This document shows, one piece after another, positions 21,801 through 24,565 of a DNA stretch of 24,565 nt. Position 1 is the stretch's first letter, and each line of letters begins with the position of its first letter. The DNA comes from Chrysochromulina parva. Taxonomy: Eukaryota; Haptophyta; Prymnesiales; Chrysochromulinaceae. Under the pieces are notes generated by a model. The model made no database searches, had not been told where the DNA came from, and worked only from the letters and a program-made list of their open reading frames with translations. Made by a program: the position numbers and the translations under genes. Location of the stretch: assembly GCA_002887195.1 (NCBI GenBank), contig PJAB01000531.1, positions 1-24,565 of the forward strand, in the 5' to 3' direction.

Positions 21801-24565
21801 ATCAGAGGCACTCAGGGGCCATCAGAGGGCATCGGAGGCACTCAGAGGGCATATGAGGCCATCAGAGGCCATCGGAGGCACTCGGAGGGCATATGAGGCC
21901 ATCAGAGGGCGTCGGAGGCCAGCACGCACCTGATTGGGCGAGCGGCACGTCCACCGCTCCGGTAGCAGCTCGATCGGCGGTGTGTCGGCGATGTGATTCG
22001 ACGTGACGAAGCGGCAGCTTGCAAACTCGGTGTTGCCCCCGAGCCCGTGGAAGCCCTGACCAAAGATAGTCACCACCGTGCCGCCCGAGAAGACGCCTGC
22101 CTGCGGCAGCACCGACTGCACCGAAGGCGGGTTGTAGTACGTGTAGTTCTGACCCGTCCAGCGCGGATCGCGTCCCGACTCGAGGGCGAAGCCGTTGAGG
22201 GCGAGCCAGAGCTGACGCGTGTCGGTCAACTTCGTGGGCGGGCTCTCGCACACGGCGGCATGCCCGCCGCCGAGCGCCGTGGCGCGCGTGATCGTGTAGC
22301 GAGGGTTGTACGCGGCGTTCGTCGGCTCGCCGTACTGGCACGAGAGGTACGCGCCGCGATCGAGCGCGTCGAATCCGGTGCCGACGAGGGTGACGAGGGT
22401 GCCGCCCGTCCGATGACCGCCCGAAGGGATGATGCGCGCCACGTACGGGTTGTCATAGTATTGGAAGTTGAGGCCCGTCGCACCAAAGTCGATGGCGTTG
22501 AGCGAGAGGGTGAGGTTGACCGTCTCGGCAGCCCCGACGCGTGCTGGCGGCGCGAGGCACACGATGCGCCGATTCGAAAGCTCGAGGGGCTGCGACTCAG
22601 GCGGCGGCAGGCTGAGGGTCTGTGCCAGGCTCGCGGCCAGCACGTCCACGATCGGGGCCTGCCAACGGCATCGCACAAGGCTCGACGAGAATGCAAGGAA
22701 GCCCGAGCCCACGATCGTAACTGCCGTGCCCCCTCCCTTGGGCCCTCCCACAGGGGACAGCCGGACGAAATCCTCGTTGGACGAAACCCCAGCGCCGTGT
22801 TGGGCGCCGCTCCCCTTGGGGCGGGGCTGCTGATAGTACTCGAACGTGAAGCCGGCGATCGGCTCGAAGTCGGTCTGCGCGCCATTGAAGGAGAGGGCGA
22901 TGCTCACGACGGCGGGCTGTGCCGCCGGCGGCGTCGTGCACACGATCATATGGCGCTCGAGGACCTCGGCTGCCACGAAGTTGACGAGCCCAAACCGACA
23001 CAACGCGTTCCGCGGGTCGGTCGAGAAGACGTCAAACGGACCTCCTAGGATGGTGACCGAGGTGCCCCCGCGCGTCGGACCGCCCGTCGGCTCGCTTGCC
23101 GTGTAGTTCGTCGGCTGCTCATAGTACAAGAAGGAGACGTTGAGCGGGTACAAGTCGATCGCGTTGAGTGCGAGCGACATGTTGCGCCGAGCCGTCGTCG
23201 ACTGGGGGAACGAGGCGACGACGATGCGATTGGGCGTGAGCACGCTCGGTGTCGTCAGGTTCGTCAATGACGTGTCGCCCCACCCGACGCGCACGTCACT
23301 CACGTTGATGGAGGCGTACGCTTTGAAGCCACTCCCGCCCAGAGTAACGACGGTGCCGCCGTCGACCCGCCCGCCCGTTGGGTGGATGGACGTGACCGTG
23401 AACGGCTGCACGAAGTACGTGAAGTTCAGCGCCGTGTCGGGCGTCACGGCCACGTAGTCGCGGTCGTTGAGCGCGATCTCGAGGCCCACGACGGTGGCTT
23501 GCGTGAACGGCTGAGCGGCTGTCCTGCACCAGAGCTGCGTGTCGTCCAGGTACTGCGGGATGGTCACCTCCGTCCCATCCCATCGGCATCGCGCGTTCCC
23601 CGCCTGCGCGCCCCCCAGTCAACGGCCGCATGCAATTAGAGTGATCATCAGCGGTCATCAGTGGCCATCAGCGCGCGCTCATCCGCGCTCATCCGCGCTC
23701 ATCCGCGCTCATCAGCGCCACTCACCTGCGCGCCCCACCGGGCGAATGCCGCGAGGCCCTCGCCATGGATGGTGATCACCGAGCCGCCGAGGGTGGGGCC
23801 CGCCGTCACGGGGGTCAGATGCGTGAGGCGCGTCGGCTGCACGAAGTAGGCATACTCGAGGCCGTTGGTGTGGTAGTCTTGGCCGTTGAGGGCGATCTCC
23901 ATGTCGGTCACCACCGGCGACGAACGCACCGGCGAGCGGCACACGACGCGCATGGGCGTGAGCACCGTCGGTGTCTGGAAGCTCACCAGAGGCGTCACGG
24001 CGTCCTCCGCCTCGGTCACATTGGTAGACAGGCAGGGGCGCAGCTCGACATTCGAAGTGCTCAGAGGCGCCGAGCCGTCGAGGTAGGGAGGTGCACTGCC
24101 CAGCCGACGCAGGCGCGTCTGCCCCGGACGGATGGAGATGCGCAGCCCCGAACCTGATGACGGGAGCCATCAGATAGGATCAGAGGCCATCAGAGGCCAT
24201 CAGAGGCCCTCCGAGGCACTCAGAGGCACTCAGAGGCCATCAGAGGCCATCAGAGGTTATCAGAGGCCATCAGAGGCCCTCCGAGGCACTCAGAGGCACT
24301 CAGAGGCCATCAGAGGCCATCAGAGGCCCTCCGAGGCACTCAGAGGCCATCAGAGGCCATCAGAGGCCATCAGAGGCACTCGGAGGCCATCAGAGGCCAT
24401 CAGAGGCACTCGGAGGCACTCGGAGGTGACGAACCGCCTTGAAGTAGATTGGTAGGCGCGGCCTGCGAGTCGCCGCCCGACACGGCGCCTGGCGTGACGC
24501 GTGCGTTGATGGCCTTGAGGGTGAGGCGACGCGTGTCGAGCCACTCGCCCGTGTACGTATCAGCC
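1..24565 (-). CDS. Giant modular IPT/TIG and DPDN-repeat protein, partial at both ends (12 exons)
   Basis: One spliced gene fills the window: join of 24565-24435, 24153-23726, 23603-21930, 21737-21489, 21412-21155, 20936-20683, 20591-16521, 16384-15694, 15607-14633, 14559-5657, 5496-997 and 881-1, all minus strand. The first base is the third position of a codon; 7,671 full codons follow with no start or stop. Every intron is GT-AG and donor and acceptor phases agree at all 11 junctions (phases 1,0,0,0,0,2,2,0,0,2,2). The protein is built from IPT/TIG domains (GGP..GGT..V...G.GF, then CRWG/CRFG, then YY..P) and about 38 copies of an unassigned module with DPDN, GD.L.I.FD, TDRGG, YVD.LF.FS, DYSGEW and STFVI.I. 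TIG domains are known from plexins, Met and fibrocystin-type proteins, so an extracellular adhesion or matrix role is likely but inferred. No signal peptide or membrane segment lies in this fragment. Confidence 0.9.
251..425 (-). other. Protein region: 8-cysteine insert with CDCACG and DPDC
   Basis: About 57 residues in exon 12 run from SWRCGFATYGTGDG through CDCACGAHDPDCDD and WNCMPGQVCVAPGVCSG. There are eight cysteines and several Asp. The spacing loosely recalls small Ca-binding disulfide modules such as LNR repeats, but I cannot assign it. Confidence 0.6.
882..996 (-). other. Intron 11 (115 bp, phase 2) with 14-bp boundary repeat
   Basis: Donor ACCGG|GTTCGTC, acceptor CTCATCAG|GTTCGTC. 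GGTTCGTCACGCCC occurs at 984-997 and 869-882. The 3' terminal element is itself doubled: TGATGAGGGAGGCAATC (plus strand) at 883-899 and 907-923. Decamer-like units (GCATCAGACG, CCATCAGACG) fill the rest. Confidence 0.9.
997..5496 (-). CDS. Exon 11: TIG array with SEA-like insert, then DPDN modules and a glycosylation-rich tail
   Basis: Fragment residues 5878-7378. It begins with a TIG lacking its N-terminal half (MTTPLFLSDTTVICES), then a full TIG (APVTGGSTLGGTIITLHGLG). A segment of about 180 residues without TIG motifs follows. Three more TIGs come next, with starts at VRGGPLQGGTVVHLEG, SPRGGPSSGGTLITVYANG and GRLRGPSSGGTRW. A further TIG starts (AYAPQAGP) but switches within the exon to DPDN-module sequence near base 3490. 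About four DPDN modules follow, including ASDPDEGDLSYGVGD and AADPDNGDTQLSAGD. The exon ends in a region crowded with N-x-S/T sequons and Pro, then LLTG in phase 2. Confidence 0.92.
1127..1307 (-). other. Protein region: dense N-glycosylation sequons
   Basis: About 60 residues near the end of exon 11 hold eight N-x-S/T sequons (NAT, NAS, NGS, NAT, NAS, NVT, NAS, NAS) with Ser/Thr/Pro between them. A Pro-rich stretch follows (RPPPFTAPPPHLP). This replaces the usual linker of a DPDN module and fits a heavily glycosylated extracellular stalk. Confidence 0.8.
4500..5030 (-). other. Protein region: SEA-like domain split by low-complexity sequence
   Basis: Between two TIG domains, the stretch RRVTFRVNLGIDQV, FEAALRQDLAASL, RLQVVRI, then (after an insert) FTAISVVVEILPV and LVDLVGEASSALYDRT has the strand-helix-strand rhythm of SEA-type domains. 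The insert (bases about 4856-4700) is Gly/Ser/Ala-rich with RRLQ and RQLSS. Assignment is by pattern only. Confidence 0.4.
4699..4745 (-). repeat. 30-bp in-frame tandem duplication in exon 11
   Basis: The 17-base string GCCGTAGAGCTGAGCTG (plus strand) occurs at 4699-4715 and again at 4729-4745. The offset of 30 bases duplicates the peptide QLSSTA ten residues apart. It lies in the low-complexity insert of the SEA-like region and keeps the frame. Confidence 0.85.
5497..5656 (-). other. Intron 10 (160 bp, phase 2)
   Basis: Donor GGCCA|GTACGC, acceptor CTCCTCAG|GTACAT; CAGTAC against CAGGTAC. Splicing forms a Gln codon (CA+G). The intron lies where DPDN modules change to TIG domains. The protein does not continue a domain across it, so the exact donor is less certain than at the other junctions. 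Confidence 0.7.
5533..5650. repeat. 10- and 12-bp minisatellites in intron 10
   Basis: Four perfect ATCAGAGGCC units at 5601-5640, with variant units on either side. A degenerate 12-base series (ATCAGGGAGGTC, ACCAGGGAGGTC, ATCCGGGAGGCA) lies at about 5543-5590. Both are the same family as introns 1, 3 and 9. Confidence 0.9.
5657..14559 (-). CDS. Exon 10: 8.9-kb uninterrupted exon with about 20 DPDN modules
   Basis: Fragment residues 2911-5878, about 2,968 residues with no intron. I count about 20 modules, spaced about 150 residues. Most are textbook copies, for example AADDFDNGDAVYGGGD, ADDPDNADAVLSTGD and ASDPDGGDFSYGVGD. Copies 5, 6 and 12 (roughly bases 12,800-12,000 and 9,700-9,250) are degenerate: the acidic start is replaced and only the FD.(P/A)(T/S)(D/N) and W-(D/N)-STF strands remain. 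One linker near 8200-8310 is Pro-rich (PPAPPRDGSPSPPPPYI). Several modules carry Cys pairs in the loop after TDRGG. The last module breaks off at SRALSDYSGQ in phase 2, and exon 11 continues with a TIG fragment. Confidence 0.92.
8180..8310 (-). other. Protein region: proline-rich linker in exon 10
   Basis: The linker of one DPDN module reads LPPAPPRDGSPSPPPPYI and then SEWPPPIL. Short Pro/Ser-Pro runs of this kind are hydroxyprolinated and glycosylated in algal cell-wall proteins; that consequence is inferred here. Confidence 0.6.
14560..14632 (-). other. Intron 9 (73 bp, phase 0) with 18-bp boundary repeat
   Basis: Donor TGCACG|GTGCGC, acceptor CTCATCAG|GTGCGC. GGTGCGCCCGCGAGACGC occurs at 14616-14633 and 14543-14560. 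The interior is little more than the duplicated target plus three decamer-like units and the shared end TGCCTCCCTCATCAG. Splicing joins NNTCT to VRPRDALVIRN. Confidence 0.9.
14633..15607 (-). CDS. Exon 9: two DPDN modules
   Basis: Fragment residues 2586-2910. VRSASIRDPDNADGVYGAGD starts a module that has Cys-rich inserts (TFCTPCNPGC) before AEYSGTWEDPQTLVITI. A long linker follows with CGYGG and PACAYG. The second module runs ASDPNDINLAYGAGDELRIT, MATDRSNSTM, YVDSLFAFNAQ, YSGEWLDDSIFQITI. The exon ends NNTCT in phase 0. The start is fixed because exon 8 and exon 9 join to restore the linker-to-DPDN transition seen in every other module. Confidence 0.87.
15608..15693 (-). other. Intron 8 (86 bp, phase 0) with 27-bp boundary repeat
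   Basis: Donor CCGATG|GTGCGC, acceptor CATCATCAG|GTGCGC. The intron's first 27 bases (15667-15693) match the first 27 bases of exon 9 (15581-15607) with two mismatches. The rest includes TGCTGATTGCCTCCATCATCAG-type 3' sequence, shared with introns 6, 9 and 11. Confidence 0.88.
15694..16384 (-). CDS. Exon 8: divergent DPDN module
   Basis: Fragment residues 2355-2585. It completes the linker from exon 7 (R|WDLLGPYTPSRLES...). It then encodes one divergent module: VGDMDGSGSWSVHDQLVLTF, DRPTNRLGHEEGA, LFEIFEF, RANWTDAMTLVIEPLEF. A Cys-containing linker follows (ATQCGRRDANNVLISCPHQR). It ends FAMQHCYAGPM in phase 0. The module keeps the FDRPTN and W-D-TLVI landmarks but lacks the DPDN spelling and the YSGEW sequence. 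The exon start uses acceptor GATGACAG in phase 2. Confidence 0.85.
16385..16520 (-). other. Intron 7 (136 bp, phase 2)
   Basis: Donor AATCG|GTACCTG, acceptor GATGACAG|GTGGGACCTG. The boundary similarity is imperfect: GGTACCTG against GGTGGGACCTG, a 3-base indel. Splicing rebuilds an Arg codon (CG+G), giving FRNRWDLLGP. Almost the whole intron is a 13-bp minisatellite. Confidence 0.83.
16388..16512. repeat. 13-bp minisatellite in intron 7
   Basis: About eight units of AGGGGAGGTCATC (plus strand) with a few variants (ACGGGAGGTCATC, ACGGGCGGTCATC) and one short interruption at ATAATAAT. It is related to the decamers through the shared GAGG.CATC core. Confidence 0.92.
16521..20591 (-). CDS. Exon 7: about nine DPDN modules
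   Basis: Fragment residues 998-2355. Modules repeat every 120-200 residues. Each has an acidic start (ADDPNNGD, LDDVDNGD, AADEDNSA, VRDVDYAD), a GD.L.I.FD strand, T(D/N)RG, VD.LF.FS, then (D/N)YSGAW, STFVVTI and a variable linker ending G(D/S)FG...PRI. The first module continues from exon 6; the last continues into exon 8. One module has a roughly 90-residue insertion around bases 17020-17370. Another carries Cys-containing inserts (CDFSSQCSG near 19350). I know no family name for the module. An Ig-like beta-sandwich is plausible from the alternating strands but unproven. Confidence 0.9.
20592..20682 (-). other. Intron 6 (91 bp, phase 2) with 10-bp boundary repeat
   Basis: Donor GG|GTACGACGAC, acceptor CTCATCAG|GTACGACGAG. 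GGTACGACGA is present at 20674-20683 and 20583-20592. Splicing yields RVEGYDELATEAG. The interior carries decamer-related units (plus strand CTCAGAGGTC, ATTCGAGGCA, CCCAGAGGTC) and the shared 3' end TGCCTCCCTCATCAG. Confidence 0.88.
20683..20936 (-). CDS. Exon 6: TIG-to-DPDN module junction
   Basis: Fragment residues 914-998. It opens VARCLWGGGF, the CRWG turn expected at that point in a TIG domain. Within about seven residues it becomes the linker half of a DPDN module (TSTLTIAGDLRNTPRTS); compare VTVAGRLQNAPRTS in exon 7. The first DPDN module of the long array follows: ADPDNRDVVFSDGDTLTITF and DSETNRAISRVEG. The exon ends in phase 2 (GAG GG|GTACGA), and exon 7 restores GYDELATEAG. Confidence 0.87.
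20937..21154 (-). other. Intron 5 (218 bp, phase 0)
   Basis: Donor ACGCAG|GTGATT, acceptor GCCGCAG|GTCGCA; CGCAGGT is shared (21153-21159 and 20935-20941). A second, near-identical donor lies 66 bases downstream at 21088. Its use would leave an in-frame TGA, so the upstream donor is the productive one. The intron marks the switch from TIG to DPDN modules. Confidence 0.82.
20961..21044. repeat. 21-bp tandem repeat, four copies, in intron 5
   Basis: Four head-to-tail copies starting at 20961, 20982, 21003 and 21024. Each begins CAATCCAGATCCCA. Only the third has a substitution. The near-identity suggests recent amplification. Confidence 0.95.
21077..21194. repeat. 66-bp-offset tandem duplication of the exon 5 / intron 5 donor
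   Basis: Bases 21143-21194 and 21077-21128 match over 52 bases with three mismatches. The unit includes the last codons of exon 5 (SESQPLSQQEMTQ) and the donor GT, so intron 5 begins with a decayed copy of its own 5' splice site. Confidence 0.92.
21155..21412 (-). CDS. Exon 5: TIG domain end plus N-terminal half of another TIG
   Basis: Fragment residues 828-913. VSRERLLCATPPVGQSGDVH completes the TIG begun in exon 4, ending YTYYLQP. The next TIG begins ITPEAGPKRGGTRVTLTGRG and stops after QEMTQ in phase 0. The first 32 bases of this exon are repeated at the 5' end of intron 4, so the start must be set by splicing. Reading straight through the 76-base intron would shift the frame. The second TIG never gets its C-terminal half: exon 6 changes to another module type. 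Confidence 0.87.
21381..21491. repeat. Perfect 35-bp direct repeat bracketing intron 4
   Basis: Bases 21381-21415 and 21457-21491 are identical over 35 bases, offset 76 bases, exactly the intron length. In sense orientation the repeat starts with CAG followed by GTGAGCAGGG, so each copy carries the CAG|GT junction. Confidence 0.95.
21413..21488 (-). other. Intron 4 (76 bp, phase 0) created by exon-edge duplication
   Basis: Donor CTGCAG|GTGAGC, acceptor CCCCACAG|GTGAGC. The intron's first 32 bases are identical to the first 32 bases of exon 5. Seventy-six is not a multiple of three, so splicing is needed to join PVLQ to VSRERLLCATPP. There is no minisatellite in this intron. Confidence 0.88.
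21489..21737 (-). CDS. Exon 4: end of one TIG domain and start of the next
   Basis: Fragment residues 745-827. TAIAEAEAAFVLVTLNAQQY completes the TIG domain from exon 3; the usual LxVSLNG strand is present as LVTLNAQQY. A new domain starts at VNGGPPGGVTTGGTLVTFRG and includes the turn AFCRFGSSREVV. The exon ends PVLQ in phase 0 at CTGCAG|GTGAGC. The start is set by acceptor GATGATCAG. An upstream ATG in the same frame (21770) lies inside intron 3 and is not needed. Confidence 0.85.
21738..21929 (-). other. Intron 3 (192 bp, phase 0)
   Basis: Donor AATCAG|GTGCGT, acceptor GATGATCAG|ACGGCG; ATCAG is shared at both exon edges. The length is a multiple of three, but an in-frame stop lies within it (at 21822). 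A 15-base exon-edge sequence (21934-21948) recurs with one mismatch inside the intron at 21773-21787. CCCAAATATGGC is present twice, 19 bases apart, near the acceptor. Confidence 0.83.
21831..21910. repeat. 40-bp tandem duplication plus decamers in intron 3
   Basis: Bases 21831-21870 and 21871-21910 are two copies of a 40-base unit differing at two positions. The unit is itself built of 10-base blocks (ATCGGAGGCA, CTCAGAGGGC, ATATGAGGCC, ATCAGAGGCC) of the same family as intron 1. Confidence 0.9.
21930..23603 (-). CDS. Exon 3: array of IPT/TIG domains
   Basis: Fragment residues 187-744. It finishes the TIG domain begun in exon 2 (AGNARCRWDGTEV) and carries four full TIG domains. These start near SIHPTGGRVDGGTVVTLGGS, SEPTGGPTRGGTSVTILGG, LSPVGGPKGGGTAVTIVGSG and IPSGGHRTGGTLVTLVGTG. 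A fifth starts at LPQAGVFSGGTVVTIFGQG and runs into exon 4. Each domain has the Cys-Arg-Phe/Trp-Gly turn and ends in a Tyr-Tyr-x-x-Pro strand. A spacer (RPKGSGAQHGAGVSSNED) sits before the third. The exon ends WTCRSPNQ in phase 0. TIG domains are Ig-like beta-sandwiches common in extracellular receptors. Confidence 0.92.
23604..23725 (-). other. Intron 2 (122 bp, phase 0) with 12-bp boundary repeat
   Basis: Donor GCGCAG|GTGAGT (a consensus donor), acceptor GCGCAG|GCGGGG. GGGGCGCGCAGG occurs at 23725-23736 and at 23603-23614, spanning both splice sites. Splicing joins AAFARWGAQ to AGNARCRWDG within one TIG domain. The interior has a 10-bp tandem repeat (plus strand CTCATCCGCG) at about 23676-23715. 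Confidence 0.87.
23726..24153 (-). CDS. Exon 2: truncated TIG domain, then first half of a TIG domain
   Basis: Fragment residues 44-186. It starts with a stretch not seen elsewhere (GSGLRISIRPGQTRLRR...). A TIG domain follows that is recognisable only in its second half (TPTVLTPMRVVCRSPV, then MEIALNGQDY and YAYFVQP). A complete TIG start comes next: TPVTAGPTLGGSVITIHGEG. The exon stops after AAFARWGAQ in phase 0, and the domain resumes in exon 3 with AGNARCRWDG. The missing N-terminal half of the first TIG, directly after a DPDN module in exon 1, makes this a mid-domain fusion at intron 1. Confidence 0.85.
24154..24434 (-). other. Intron 1 (281 bp, phase 1)
   Basis: Donor G|GTTCGTCACC, acceptor CGTCATCAG|GTTCGGGG. 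The hexamer GGTTCG is present at both boundaries (24430-24435 and 24149-24154). Splicing rebuilds a Gly codon (G+GT) and opens the frame into exon 2. The interior is almost entirely a decamer minisatellite. Confidence 0.82.
24172..24426. repeat. 10-bp minisatellite filling intron 1
   Basis: About 25 units of ATCAGAGGCC with variants CTCCGAGGCA, CTCAGAGGCA and CTCGGAGGCA. Units stay in strict 10-base register. Higher-order copies occur: the block CCTCCGAGGCACTCAGAGG recurs 70 bases apart and in part again 50 bases on, indicating amplification of multi-unit blocks. Confidence 0.93.
24435..24565 (-). CDS. Exon 1 (partial): C-terminal end of a DPDN module
   Basis: Fragment residues 1-44. The frame starting at base 24564 reads ADTYTGEWLDTRRLTLKAIN, which matches the YSGEW-D-STFVITI half of the DPDN module found dozens of times downstream. 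A Gly/Ser/Ala linker follows (PGAVSGGDSQAAPTNLLQGG). The exon ends in phase 1 after the first base of a Gly codon, at donor G|GTTCGT. The 5' part lies outside the window. The frame choice is firm because the other frames lack the module motif. Confidence 0.8.

Larger units (their letters stand above)
20910..24100 (-). other. Protein region: first IPT/TIG domain array
   Basis: About eight complete or nearly complete TIG domains plus one N-terminal half, in exons 2-5 and the first codons of exon 6. Each is about 85-110 residues. Landmarks are P.GGP..GGT, V(T/I)(V/I/L).G.GF, CR(F/W)G, C.(T/S)P, LNG..Y and (Y/F)YY..P. Introns 2-5 interrupt domains internally, not at their edges. Confidence 0.88.

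Noticed and set aside
21822..21929. C-terminal tails such as MASDGL and LICPLSASDAL read from open frames
   Set aside because: These are translations of the intron decamer units after failing to splice, not real protein ends.
24172..24426. Possible CRISPR-like array
   Set aside because: Units are 10 bases with no unique spacers, lie inside a spliced intron of a eukaryotic gene, and vary as a minisatellite.
1..24565. Bacterial origin (large adhesin of a marine bacterium)
   Set aside because: The frame is broken by 11 GT-AG intervals in matching phases, full of minisatellite, and there is no ribosome binding site or operon structure.
1..24565. tRNA, rRNA or classical transposon genes
   Set aside because: No cloverleaf, rRNA core sequence, transposase or reverse transcriptase motif was seen; apart from introns every base is coding.

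Overview
The window is eukaryotic, GC-rich nuclear DNA, most likely from a secondary-plastid alga such as a haptophyte, pelagophyte or dinoflagellate relative. That lineage guess is inference from gene style, GC content and intron type; no marker gene is present. I see one protein-coding gene. It lies on the minus strand and enters at base 24565 and leaves at base 1 without a start or a stop. I resolved 12 exons and 11 GT-AG introns. The reading frame passes through every junction, and the conserved protein repeats continue across most of them. Exons total 23,015 bases and introns 1,550 bases. The fragment encodes 7,671 complete codons, so the intact protein is larger than that.

Layout in gene order (high to low coordinates): exon 1 holds the tail of a 'DPDN' module. 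Exons 2-5 (24153-21155) carry about eight IPT/TIG domains plus the N-terminal half of another. Exons 6-9 (20936-14633) and the 8.9-kb exon 10 (14559-5657) carry about 32 divergent copies of a 120-200 residue DPDN module. Exon 11 (5496-997) starts with about five TIG domains interrupted by a SEA-like segment. It then returns to DPDN modules and ends in a stretch rich in Asn, Ser, Thr and Pro. Exon 12 (881-1) has a DPDN module with an 8-cysteine insert and the start of another. TIG domains, N-glycosylation sequons and Cys pairs suggest a giant extracellular or cell-surface adhesive protein; that role is inferred.

The introns are the most unusual part. Most are bounded by direct repeats, one copy starting at the donor GT and the other just after the acceptor AG. 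The repeats run from a few bases to 35 identical bases. Many introns are filled with 10- to 13-bp minisatellites related to ATCAGAGGCC (plus strand), and several share a 3' end close to TGCCTCCCTCATCAG. This looks like recent, repeated intron gain by local duplication or by an introner-like element. Three of the four switches between module types fall at or next to an intron and cut through a domain.

I found no tRNA, rRNA, CRISPR array, transposase or second gene. Long plus-strand open frames are shadows of the GC-rich coding strand.
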